In this document: positions 17,757 to 27,276 of the stretch, one piece after another
How the letters are laid out: each line of letters starts with the position of its first letter
Position numbering within the stretch: position 1 is the stretch's first letter
Source of the DNA: Rheinheimera sp. MMS21-TC3
GTDB taxonomy: Bacteria > Pseudomonadota > Gammaproteobacteria > Enterobacterales > Alteromonadaceae
Assembly: GCF_032229285.1 (NCBI RefSeq)
Contig: NZ_CP135084.1
Span: forward strand, 186,001-250,000
Direction: 5' to 3'
DNA: 64,000 bases
Position numbers and translations under genes: made by a program
Notes under the pieces: model-generated
What the model was told of the DNA's origin: nothing
Database searches by the model: none
Seen by the model: only the letters and a program-made list of their open reading frames with translations

Positions 17757-18692
17757 TTAGCCTTGATAATGCTTAGCTAAAAACAGACTAAGCTGCTGAT
17801 TTAACCAGTCTGGCGCATCTGCCATAATAAAATGGCGAGAATCTGGCGCATAAACAGCCTTATGATAAGCCGCTGGAGCATTTCTCAGTTGATTCTCGTA
17901 ATTGGTTTGCACTTGTTCGGGGCTGCTATAAGGGGCGCCATTTAATAAAGCACCCAATGTTAAAACGGGTACTCTTATATTGCTAAGCTGCGGCCGAATA
18001 TCTTGTTGCATTAACTCACCCATCACTCTGCCACTAGTTATGCCATCCGAGCGGTACATATCGGCAACAATCTGTTGCTGCCATTGGCTATTACTGGTCA
18101 TGGTTTTAGCTAAGGCCATAGGGTTAAATGCTTCAGCTGGCATCTCAGCGGATTGAGATTTAGCTTGCTTAAATAGCTCACCTAGTGCAGGTAAACCATC
18201 AACATTTATCGCACCGCCTATTTGCTCAGAATGATTAGCCGCCAACGACAAAGCTAAAAAGCCACCTAACGAATGGCCAATAATAATAGGTTTTTCCAGT
18301 TTGTTTTTTGCAATATAGGCTAAAATTGCTTGTTGTTGAGTGGCTAAGTAGCCTTGAGACCATTGCTCCGCAGTTAGCGGGGCGACACCGGCAAATCCAG
18401 CTAGGGTTAAAACATGCAGCTGATAATTATCTTTTAATGCCTCTACTGTACTTTGCCAAACACTACCTGATGAGGCTACCCCCGGAATAAGTAATATTGC
18501 AGGGCCTTGACCGTATACTTGTACAGAAAAACACTGACAACTTGCTTGCACCTGCTTAACAGCCGCCGCTGCAGTAACTTCAGTGTTGGCTGTAGCCGTG
18601 TTAACCTGCAACAAAGCAGCTGTTGCTATTAACATTACCGTATTAAAGGTTTTTAATGTTGTTTTTAATTTGGTTTTTAATGTTGTTTGCAT
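17757..18692 (-). CDS. Secreted alpha/beta hydrolase
   Basis: The protein has 311 residues. The N-terminal signal sequence (about residues 15-36, ending ATANT) suggests periplasmic location. Alpha/beta-hydrolase motifs: LLIPGVASSG (oxyanion region), nucleophile elbow IIGHSLGGFL (Ser about 144) and a late His in DSRHFIMADAP. It resembles proline-iminopeptidase/hydrolase-type enzymes; the substrate is unknown. It is first in the operon with an ABC-2 exporter and transcribed divergently from a DesK/DesR-like pair, which suggests a shared stress or envelope response. Confidence 0.82.
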   Translation of the reverse strand: MQTTLKTKLKTTLKTFNTVMLIATAALLQVNTATANTEVTAAAAVKQVQASCQCFSVQVYGQGPAILLIPGVASSGSVWQSTVEALKDNYQLHVLTLAGFAGVAPLTAEQWSQGYLATQQQAILAYIAKNKLEKPIIIGHSLGGFLALSLAANHSEQIGGAINVDGLPALGELFKQAKSQSAEMPAEAFNPMALAKTMTSNSQWQQQIVADMYRSDGITSGRVMGELMQQDIRPQLSNIRVPVLTLGALLNGAPYSSPEQVQTNYENQLRNAPAAYHKAVYAPDSRHFIMADAPDWLNQQLSLFLAKHYQG

Positions 18693-18771
18693 AACAGTTC
18701 CTATTCATTTAATGGCTGCCATTCAGCTACCAACAGGCTAACCTAATAGAATCAATAAGATCGCAAACAAA

Positions 18772-18814
18772 TGTCACCGTTTTAACATGACAGTTGTCAT
18801 TAAAAAAACTGACA
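18772..18814. promoter_or_regulatory. Candidate operator with TGTCA/TGACA repeats
   Basis: In the divergent region between the hydrolase operon and the DesK-like gene, four TGTCA/TGACA half-sites occur at 18772, 18788, 18796 and 18810. The middle two form the palindrome ATGACAGTTGTCAT (18787-18800). They are good candidates for binding by the response regulator encoded at 19976-20572; this is inferred from position and symmetry. Confidence 0.5.
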
Positions 18815-18881
18815 AAAAACACTAAGAAAGCTTCTCTTTATATAAGAAACTACTAACTCAGAATACGTCACTAGGTGAAAT

Positions 18882-19979
18882 ATGCAGGCTGAAACACATC
18901 AAGGTATTTACACAAAAACTGAACAGAAATTTGCGTGGATATATCTAATTAATTTAATTTTTTACTTTCTGCCATTATTTGTAGCAAGCTTTAAATGGTG
19001 GCAATACTTAAGCATGGCAGCTGCATTAGGCATATTTTTATTCTGTTACTTTAAAGCTTACCGCAGTAAATTTTCTGCTATGCATAAACCCATACTGGGC
19101 ATAATAATTATCGCCAGTCTTATTACCCCTATTAATCCAGGCTCAATCAGCATGTTTGCTTATGCCGGTTTCTTTATTGCGCTGGCTTTTCCTCTTCGCC
19201 AATACATATTGTATATCAGTACATTAGCACTATTACTGGTGTTATTAGACTTCTGCTACACCCTGCACTGGCCGTACTTTTTAACTATGGGTATTCCTAT
19301 ACTTTTAGGTGTTAGCTTTTTTGGCCGCGTTGAGCGCCAGCGTTTATTTCATCAGCAACGTGAACAAAGAAGCGCAGATGAAATTAGCCAATTAGCAACG
19401 ACTGTAGAGCGTGAACGTATTGCACGTGACTTACATGATATTTTAGGCCATACCTTATCTAGCATCGCGCTTAAGGCTGATTTAGCAATCAAGCTTTTAG
19501 ATAATCAGCAGCCCGATGCCGTTCGTGTACAGCTAACCGAACTAAGCCAAATTGCCCGAGATAGCTTATCGCAAGTACGGCAAAGCGTGTCTGGCTATAA
19601 ACATCATGGCTTAAGCGCTGAAGTAAGTAAGCTTTTGGCTAGACTGCGTGACGGTGGTTTTAATGCCGAATTACAAGGCAGAGTACCCGCGCTTGATCCT
19701 CGTAGCGAAACAGCCCTTATTTTGGTGCTAACTGAATTAGTGACAAATGTGCTGCGCCATAGCAATGGCGATAGCTGCCAACTTAGTTTTGGCCAAAAAA
19801 ATAATAATTTAATTATTAGTCTGTATGACAATGGCCAAGCCGAAAACCTAACCGCCGGTAATGGTATAAAGGGTATTAAAGAGCGCTTAGCCGCGCTTAA
19901 TGCGAACATTAATTTTTGTTTAACCAGTGGCTATAAAGCTACGATTAACTTGCCACTGCCCCTTGGAAATTTAGAATGA
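18882..19979 (+). CDS. DesK/NarX-type sensor histidine kinase
   Basis: The protein has 365 residues. Five or six transmembrane helices (about 15-150) are followed by a HisKA_3 domain with ERERIARDLHDILGHTLSS (phospho-His in DLHD) and an HATPase domain (TELVTNVLRHSNG, then GNGIKGIKERL). This is the DesK/LiaS layout, with sensing in the membrane. Its stop overlaps the regulator start by 4 bp. It is divergent from the hydrolase–ABC operon, which is its probable target. Confidence 0.9.
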   Translation: MQAETHQGIYTKTEQKFAWIYLINLIFYFLPLFVASFKWWQYLSMAAALGIFLFCYFKAYRSKFSAMHKPILGIIIIASLITPINPGSISMFAYAGFFIALAFPLRQYILYISTLALLLVLLDFCYTLHWPYFLTMGIPILLGVSFFGRVERQRLFHQQREQRSADEISQLATTVERERIARDLHDILGHTLSSIALKADLAIKLLDNQQPDAVRVQLTELSQIARDSLSQVRQSVSGYKHHGLSAEVSKLLARLRDGGFNAELQGRVPALDPRSETALILVLTELVTNVLRHSNGDSCQLSFGQKNNNLIISLYDNGQAENLTAGNGIKGIKERLAALNANINFCLTSGYKATINLPLPLGNLE

Positions 19980-20572
19980 AGTTATTACTTGCAGAAGATC
20001 AAGCCATGGTGCGCGGTGCCTTAGCAGCATTATTAAACCTAGAGCAAGATTATGAGGTTAGCCAAGCTATCGATGGCGACCAAGCTTTAGCGCTGCTAAA
20101 GCAACAGCCTTTTGATTTACTGCTAACCGATATTGAAATGCCAGGGCTAACGGGTATTGAGCTTGCAACTTATGCCAAAAAACATCTACCCAACACTAAA
20201 GTAGTAGTTATTACTACCTTTGGCCGTGCTGGCTATATCAAGCGGGCTTTAGATGCTGGTGTGAGTGGTTTTTTATTAAAAGATGCACCTATCGACCAAC
20301 TTAGCGCGGCATTAAAGCAAGTACAGGCGGGTAAAAGAGTGTTTGATAGCGATTTAGTACTGCAAGCGCTTGGCGAACAAGATCCTCTAAGCGACAAAGA
20401 ACGTCGTGCGCTGCGCTTAGCCGCGGAGGGTAAAAGCACGGCTGATATTGCTGCCACTTTATATATAGCAGAAGGCACTGCGCGTAATTACTTATCAGAA
20501 GCCATTAGTAAGCTGCACGCAACTAACAGAATAGATGCAGCCCGCATTGCCCGACAAAAAGGCTGGTTGTAA
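19976..20572 (+). CDS. DesR/NarL-type response regulator
   Basis: The protein has 198 residues. The receiver domain begins MKLLLAEDQAMVRGALA, with phospho-Asp in LLLTDIEMPG and Lys in FLLKDAP; the C-terminal LuxR-type HTH is LSDKERRALRLAAEGKSTAD through RNYLSEAISKLHA. It is co-translated with the kinase by a 4-bp overlap. It likely binds the TGTCA/TGACA sites at 18772-18814. A shortened relic of a closely similar C-terminus lies at 29329-29400. Confidence 0.92.
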   Translation: MKLLLAEDQAMVRGALAALLNLEQDYEVSQAIDGDQALALLKQQPFDLLLTDIEMPGLTGIELATYAKKHLPNTKVVVITTFGRAGYIKRALDAGVSGFLLKDAPIDQLSAALKQVQAGKRVFDSDLVLQALGEQDPLSDKERRALRLAAEGKSTADIAATLYIAEGTARNYLSEAISKLHATNRIDAARIARQKGWL

Positions 20573-20627
20573 AGCTGCCCATATAATGAGTATGGCACTT
20601 GAACTTCAGCAAGTTTGTGTCTCGCTT

Positions 20628-21971
20628 TTACGGTTTAAATATAATTCTAAAGCAGCTACCTAGCGTAGCCTTGGGCAATTTGCTTGATGCACTGCTTAAC
20701 TTATCATTTGCCACATACTGTAACTACGCATCCTGTGCATGTAGTAATGCTCGAGATAAACTTAAGCCTATGCCTGATCCCTTCTGTTTAGTGGTAAAGA
20801 ACGGAATAAATATCTGCTGGGCAACTTGTTCGCTAATACCGGGGCCACTATCAATAATATCTAACTGCCAAAGTTGCTGGCTATTGTGCTGTAAGTTAAT
20901 CGTTAGCTGCTTTTGTTCTACCTCTAACATAGCATCAATAGCATTTTGCAATAAATTAATTATAACTTGCTCTATTAGTGCCTCATCTAACCACAGCTTC
21001 ACCTGAGACGGCATCATCAGTTGTACTTCAATAGCTTGTCGTTGTAATGCATCTCGCTGTAATACTAAACAGCTATTGATCACAGAGACTAAATCTATCT
21101 GCTGCAGACGGGGTTGCACCTGTTGACTAAGCTGGTTAAATGATGAAATAAAAGCGGTTAAATGCTGACCTCGGCGTAAAATCGTCGCTAATCCGTCGCT
21201 TAAATCAGCATGTAACTCTGGGTTTATTACCTCACCAGCTGCTGGCAAAATATGTTGGCAACTTTGCGCTAATGATGCCATTGGTGTAACTGAGTTAGCT
21301 ATTTCGTGCGTCAGTACCTGAGTCATTTTCTGGTAAGCCTGCACTTCTTGTTGTAATAGCGCCTGATCAATACTTTGAAGTGTAACAAGCTTACGCACCT
21401 GCCCAGCAATACGAGTACAAACAATACTCAGCGCTAAACGGTCGGCATACCCCCGTTGTTGCCACTGTAACTGGCCCTGATAATGGCTATTAGTGTGCTG
21501 CAAAATAAGCTCAAGCTGCTGTAAATTAGCTTGAGCAAACTGACCTTTTTGCAAGTGCTGCCACTGCGCCACTGATAATAACCGTTGTGCTGCCGGATTT
21601 GCTTGCAACAATTTACCGTCGTCTGCAAACTCCAGCACCGCAATATCTAATTGGCTCAACAGAGTTTGCAAATACTGTGCTTTAGCTTCAGCTTGACACC
21701 GACTTTCACTCAGCTGCTGCTGCACTTCTGTTAATAAATTTTGTAAGCGCGGCTGATCGCGTAATGCTAATGACGGGTCTTGATTAGCTAACGCCTTTAA
21801 TACCAAGATGCTTTGCTGCTGCTGTTTTTGACTATGTCGCCAAATTAATCCTGCTATTAACGCCGTAACGAGTATTAACAAAACGCCTAAGGCCGAAGGA
21901 CCTTTTAACCAAAGGCTACCCGTCCATAATAGCAACAGGCTATAACTGCTTAACAACATAAAAAACTGCAT
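20628..21971 (-). pseudogene. NtrB-like sensor histidine kinase interrupted by an amber codon
   Basis: Two N-terminal hydrophobic segments are followed by a PAS-like region (DIAVLEFADDGKLLQANPAA), a His box (VLTHEIANSVTPM) and an HATPase domain with N-box (LLQNAIDAM) and G-boxes (DSGPGIS, GSGIGLSLSRALLHA). An in-frame TAG at 20724-20726 stops the frame, yet the same frame continues for 31 more codons with an ATPase-like end (GSCFRIIFKP) and a natural stop at 20628-20630. The truncated product would lose the last strand of the ATPase domain. It pairs with the equally interrupted regulator at 21973. Confidence 0.8.
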
Positions 21972-21972
21972 A

Positions 21973-23370
21973 TTAAAGCCCGTACTTCTCTAAGCGCCGA
22001 TATAAAGCACCACGGGTTAATCCCAGCGCTTTTGCTGTCTGGCTTACATTCCCCTGAAAATACTGTAAAGCTTGGCGAATTGTTTTTTCTTCAACTAGCT
22101 CTAACATAAAATCAGTATCTACCCGGTCAGCTTTAGCCGTTTCAGTTAATCTTGCTTCCTGCTCCAAGTCACTGTGTAACTGACTAAAGTCTAGCTGCCC
22201 TTGTTCAGCAAGGACAACCGCGCGCTCAACTGCATGCGCTAACTGCCGCACATTACCCGGCCAATCATATCGCTGCAGTAAACGCAGATCGCTACTACTG
22301 ATCTGTAAGCCTGTACGTCGATAACGCTGACTATAATGCTCTAAATACCAGTGTAATAGCGGAGCTATATCTTCTTTTCTTTCTCGTAATGGCGGTAAGG
22401 TTATTTCTACCGTATTTATTCTATACAATAAGTCTTGGCGAAATGCGCCATTAGCTACCGCCTGATGTAAATCTTCATTAGTTGCACAAATTAAACGAAT
22501 ATCAACCGGAACCGGCTGGCTTGAGCCCACTGGTACTACAGTTCGGTTTTGCAATGCAGCTAATAGTTTAGTCTGCTCTGGCAATGCTAAGTTTGCCAGC
22601 TCATCCAAAAATAAAGTGCCACCACTCGCCTCAACAAAGCGCCCAGCGTTATCGGCTTTAGCATCGGTAAAAGCACCTTTTTTATGGCCAAAAAGCTCGC
22701 TAGCCAACAGGCTACTATTTAAGCTGCCCATATCGACACTTATCATAGGCGCTGTTGCTCGCAGTGAAGCTTGATGAATAGTTTGGGCGAGCAAAGTTTT
22801 ACCCGTACCACTTTCACCCAACAATAAAATATTCGCATCCGTTTTGGCTACTTTTTCAATAGTAGCTAACACTTGCTGCATAGCAGGGCTAGCCGCCAAA
22901 AGTGAAATACTATCTTGTATGGCTGGATTGGAGCTCATCGAGCTATTAACTGTTGTAGCAGACGCGGCGGCTTTTGCCGCTGAAAGTGCTGAATGAGTAG
23001 CGTCTTGTAATGCCTGTAATAACTGCTCATTTTGCCAAGGTTTGGCAATAAAGTTAACTGCGCCTAACTGCATGGCCCGCACTGCTATAGGCAGCGCAGC
23101 ATAGGCTGTCATCATTACGACTTTTAAGTCGGGTTGTACTTTAAGCGCCTGCTGTAAATAGAGTAATCCTTCTTCGCCACTTTGAGTATCACGACTAAAG
23201 TTCATATCTAGCAGCAATATATCAATAGGTAGGCTGTGTAGCGTACTGACTAATTACGCCGGATCTTGCAAAGTAGTTATCTGAGCAAAGTGTTGCTTCA
23301 AAAAGATACGGCTAGCGATAAGAATATCCTGATTATCATCCAACACTAGCACATGAAATGGCTGCTTCAT
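21973..23370 (-). pseudogene. NtrC-like sigma-54 response regulator with stop at codon 39
   Basis: From ATG 23368-23370 the frame reads a normal receiver start (MKQPFHVLVLDDNQDI). It meets TAA at 23254-23256 after QDPA, then continues in the same frame through the phospho-Asp region (ILLLDMNFS), AAA+ domain (GESGTGKTLLA, GAFTDA, ELANLALPEQTKLL) and Fis-type HTH (ALGLTRGALYRRLEKYGL). Intact length would be about 465 residues. Only a non-ATG restart would give the open part, so it is probably inactive or constitutively altered. The kinase gene follows after one base. Confidence 0.82.
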
Positions 23371-23464
23371 CGAGTAAACCCTTGATTATAATCACTGCAC
23401 CCTACCGAAAAGGCTATAACTTGGCAATAAGCTTTCAAACCCTGCCACTCAAGTAATTTACAAA

Positions 23465-23482
23465 GTGTCCACTTATGGACAC
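23465..23482. promoter_or_regulatory. Palindromic upstream activating site
   Basis: GTGTCCACTTATGGACAC is a perfect palindrome with 7-bp arms, 72 bp upstream of the sigma-54 promoter at 23554. It is a likely site for the adjacent NtrC-like regulator. A weaker GTGT...ACAC pair lies at about 23487-23506. Confidence 0.6.
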
Positions 23483-23553
23483 ACCTGTGTACCACCAGCG
23501 AACACTTTCTAACACATAAAACAATAAGTAACTGATATTAAACAAGTTTTAAG

Positions 23554-23570
23554 TTGGCATGCTCATTGCT
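23554..23570 (+). promoter_or_regulatory. Sigma-54 promoter
   Basis: TTGGCATGCTCATTGCT has GG and GC at the correct -24/-12 spacing and fits the consensus TGGCACG-N4-TTGCW with one mismatch. It lies 35 bp before the HlyD-type gene start at 23606, so transcription would begin near 23582. Confidence 0.7.
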
Positions 23571-23605
23571 ATTTATAAAAGAAATGCGAATTTTAGGAGT
23601 GAACA

Positions 23606-25210
23606 ATGGATAAAAAACTCAAGCGCTCAACGCAACAGCGCTTACTAAAACCGGCTCTGATTGCCATAGCTCTTGGTGTATTGATTTGGACTAGCATTGC
23701 TTGGCAAAGTAATGCTGCTACATCGATACTATTACCTATTAGCTCAGTGAGTACCGCCGTAGTAAAACAACAAGTTTTGCAAGAAAGTATTGCCTTGCGT
23801 GCCAATGTGATACCGCAAAAAACCGTATTTTTAGATGTTATTGAAGGCGGCCGCGTAGAAGAAAAGCTAGCCGAGCAAGGACAATATGTTGTTAAGGGAC
23901 AGCCATTAGTCAAGCTTAGTAACACCGCATTACAGCTAGATTTAATTAGCCGCGAAGCACAAGTAACCGAACAAATGAATTTTCTACGCAATACCCAAAT
24001 GACTATTGAAACCAACCGACTAAATCTTAAGCGGGATGTGCTAGATATTGAGCATCAAATACAAACCCTAAAACGTAATTTAAGCCAAACCGAGCCCTTA
24101 GTAAAAACGGGTGTACTAGCAAAGGAGAGTCTGCTTAACATTCAGCAAGATCTAAGCTATCAGCTACAACGACTTGAACTAACACAACAGCAACAGCAGC
24201 AAGAAGAAAACATTCGTCAGCAGCAACTTAGCCAGTTAAGTGACAGCGTGTTAATGCTAACAAAGAATCTAGAGTTTGCCCGCCAAAATGTGCAGAATTT
24301 ATTGGTTCGTGCCCCAATCAGCGGTTATTTAAGTGAGTTTAATGTTGAAGCGGGTGAGTCTAGATCACCTGGCAGTCGAATGGGTCAAATTGATAAACCT
24401 GATCATTACAAGTTAGTTGCTAGTGTCGATGAGTTTTATTTAAATCGGGTTAATTTAGGTATGCAGGCAACAGCCATGCTAAATCAGCAGCAAATCTCCC
24501 TTACGGTTAGCCGTATTGACAGCCGAGTGATTAATAATCAGTTTCAACTGGAGTTCGACTTACCTGAAGTAACAGAGATCAAGCGTGGCCAGTCAGTAAA
24601 TATTACTTTGCAGTTAGAGCAGCAACAACAAACTGCATTAGTGCTACCTCAGGGGGCTTACTTAGCCGATAGCGCAGGTAAATTTGTGTATGTATTAAAC
24701 AGCGAAACCTTAGAAATAAAATATAAGGGTAAAAACATCCACCAAGTATTAGATATGACAGTAGAAGAAGCCCTAGAGTATTTCGCTGCCATACCAGCTA
24801 TGAAGCGTAAACTGCAAACCTTGTTAGATGTTGGCTTAAGTTATATTAAATTAGGCCAATCGGCTACCACCTTATCTGGCGGTGAAGCGCAGCGGGTTAA
24901 ATTAGCGCGTGAGCTAAGCAAGCGCGATACCGGTAAAACCTTATATATTTTAGATGAACCAACAACAGGGCTGCATTTTTACGATATTCAGCAGCTATTA
25001 AATGTGTTGCACCGCTTGCGCGATCACGGTAACACTATAGTGGTTATAGAGCACAATTTAGACGTAGTGAAAACGGCTGACTGGATTGTTGACTTAGGCC
25101 CAGAAGGCGGTAGCGGCGGCGGTGAAATTTTAGTTGCCGGCACACCCGAGCAAGTAGCTGACTGTGAAAAATCTTACACTGGTCATTACTTAAAGCCGCT
25201 TTTGGTATAA
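23606..25210 (+). pseudogene. HlyD/MacA-type efflux adaptor fused to UvrA C-terminus
   Basis: The first ~365 of 534 residues are a membrane-fusion protein: N-terminal helix ([16 protein letters not shown]), biotinyl-lipoyl halves ([18 protein letters not shown] and [20 protein letters not shown]), a coiled-coil hairpin and beta-barrel. At FVYVLN it switches in frame to UvrA from residue [11 protein letters not shown] to the end, including LSGGEAQR and [10 protein letters not shown]. The adaptor's last domain and the ABC permease/ATPase genes normally downstream are missing. The join arose by recombination and is unlikely to be a working protein, although it remains open and under a sigma-54 promoter. 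Confidence 0.85.
24704..25210 (+). repeat. Duplicate of the uvrA 3' end (507 bp)
   Basis: It aligns without gaps to 12788-13294 of uvrA at roughly 94 percent identity by eye. Most differences are synonymous, and protein changes are few (for example I to M, M to L, final A to V). It forms a direct repeat with the intact gene and encloses 11.4 kb of signalling and transport genes. Confidence 0.92.
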
Positions 25211-25326
25211 CAGATTAATTATTAACTATAAATTTTGTATAAAACCAGCCAACGCTATGGTAGAAGATTTTTGAGCTAAAGCAAACTCTAATTTTACTGC
25301 CATAGCGCCAGCTAAACTTAGCCGGT

Positions 25327-27156
25327 TTAAGGTAATTGCAACTGACTAAACAACCAATCTAATGCCTGCTTTATTGTTTTAGGCTGCTGTACTGACACCA
25401 AATGATCGCTATCATGTAGCTCTATATACTGACCATTCGATAAAGAAGCTTGCTCTGCGCTCCAAGCACTACCTTCTTGTTGCCATAATTGTAAAGCGGC
25501 CATTAGTTCTGGTTCATCTTGAGCTTGATTAATTTGTTGTTGTTCAAAATCACTATCAATTACACTAACGGGTATTGTCGACACCATAGGTAAACTGGCA
25601 TAGCCATCTAGATCTTCAATATAATTAGCTATCTCTATTGCTCGAGCTTGCTGCTGTGGAATAAGTAGTCGCCGCTGTATAATCTGCTCAAAATAACTCC
25701 AATCTACCTGCACATTATACGCCGCAGCAAGTTGCTTTAGTTCACTGTACTCTATATCTAACTTATCTTTTGTTCGCCCAGTCCAGTTGCCCTCGGCGAT
25801 AAAGGGAACTAACTCAGCTAAATTGGCTTGATACCAGTTGGCAGGATAGCCTTGATACAAACTTAATGAGTGCGCTAGCGGGATGTCTGGATCAATATAT
25901 ACCATAGCTTTAATATCAAACTGTTGTTGGTATTTCTGATAAAACCAACGGGCACTTATACTACCGCTGGAAAAGGCGACTAACATTAGCTGTGTCTCTT
26001 CTAGTTGCTGCAATACCAAAGCTAAGTCATCAGAGAACCGATGGTAAGAAACATTATTGGCGCTAGAACTAAAGGCATTGCCTAATCTATCTATACTATA
26101 AACTCGATATTGCTGTGCCAATAAAGGTTGCAGGGCAGCAAACCAAGCACTATCACTATGATAGTTATAATTAGGCCCGGCCAATAACACAACAGCTGGG
26201 CCAGGATTATTTAAGCCCATCGCCCTAACATGAAATTGGCCCTGTTCAGTTACAACGAGTTGCGAATATTCTGGTAGCTCAGCTTGCGATAATGTTGAAA
26301 AAAAATGTAAAATTTGACCCGACGTATCAAACCCATTAAAACGCCAATTGTGGCCACCATTAACAGCAGTATACAAATGAAATTTTTGTGTGCCGTTATT
26401 ATACTTGAGAATATTTACCTTTTTTTCAGCAGATACTTCATATAGTGGGTATGGCAAGCGGCCATGTTTATTGGCATGCAAAACAATAGCATCTGGCGAG
26501 CTAATTAACCCAAAGTTACTATGCACTAAGCCATGATAAGGTAGAACCGTATCATCCTCACCATGCACCATCATCACCGACACTGCCTCCTCAGGTGCAC
26601 AGCTTTCAGCTAATTGCACTGACATTGAACCTGCAACTACAGCAACAGCTTTAAAAACCTCACTTCTATTACAAGCTAGATTCTGAGTAAATAATCCACC
26701 CTGAGAAAAACCGGCTGCGTAAATTTCGCCTTCAGATATTTGATGCTGTTTTTTAATATCGGCAATGACTGCATCAACAAAACCTAAATCATTAGCATTT
26801 TTTCTATGTGCTATATTGCATTCACAACCTTCATCCCATTCCACTTCTTTAGAGTTTGGGTAAGCGACAATATATTCATTACTATATTGCTCAAACCTTG
26901 CAACGCTGCCCATTTCAAGAGCATTACCGCCAGAGCCATGAAACACTAGCAGCAATTTGTATTTATTTTCGGCCTGATAATCTGCGGGCAACTTTAATAG
27001 GTAACTGCGCTCTGCTAGCTTAATCAGTTCAGATGAAACCTCTGCGTCTATTGTTTCAACCTTGCCACTACTACTCTCGCAAGCAGATAATAAAACACAA
27101 AACACCATAGTGCTTATAATCATCTGGGCAAATTTCATTATTGGCTGTAGTTTCAT
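25327..27156 (-). CDS. Lipoprotein with two alpha/beta-hydrolase domains
   Basis: The protein has 609 residues. The signal peptide ends LLSAC (lipid Cys about residue 25). Domain 1 (about 45-290) resembles the PHB-depolymerase/LpqC esterase family, with LLVFHGSGGN, nucleophile AAGFSQGG (Ser about 150), MVHGEDDTVLPY and GGHNW. Domain 2 (about 300-605) is a second alpha/beta hydrolase with LLAGPNYNYHSDS, nucleophile AFSSGS and a late DSDH. It is probably an outer-membrane or periplasmic esterase acting on two linked substrates. It is divergent from the regulator gene at 27277, which may control it. Confidence 0.8.
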   Translation of the reverse strand: MKLQPIMKFAQMIISTMVFCVLLSACESSSGKVETIDAEVSSELIKLAERSYLLKLPADYQAENKYKLLLVFHGSGGNALEMGSVARFEQYSNEYIVAYPNSKEVEWDEGCECNIAHRKNANDLGFVDAVIADIKKQHQISEGEIYAAGFSQGGLFTQNLACNRSEVFKAVAVVAGSMSVQLAESCAPEEAVSVMMVHGEDDTVLPYHGLVHSNFGLISSPDAIVLHANKHGRLPYPLYEVSAEKKVNILKYNNGTQKFHLYTAVNGGHNWRFNGFDTSGQILHFFSTLSQAELPEYSQLVVTEQGQFHVRAMGLNNPGPAVVLLAGPNYNYHSDSAWFAALQPLLAQQYRVYSIDRLGNAFSSSANNVSYHRFSDDLALVLQQLEETQLMLVAFSSGSISARWFYQKYQQQFDIKAMVYIDPDIPLAHSLSLYQGYPANWYQANLAELVPFIAEGNWTGRTKDKLDIEYSELKQLAAAYNVQVDWSYFEQIIQRRLLIPQQQARAIEIANYIEDLDGYASLPMVSTIPVSVIDSDFEQQQINQAQDEPELMAALQLWQQEGSAWSAEQASLSNGQYIELHDSDHLVSVQQPKTIKQALDWLFSQLQLP

Positions 27157-27276
27157 ATAACTTTCCTGTTAACATTGATTTACGCATTAGCTTACTAAAA
27201 TCAACATTGTCATGTCTTGGTCTTTACCATGATGATTATCTCATCATAATATGATGAAAAGCTTACTAGGAAGTAA

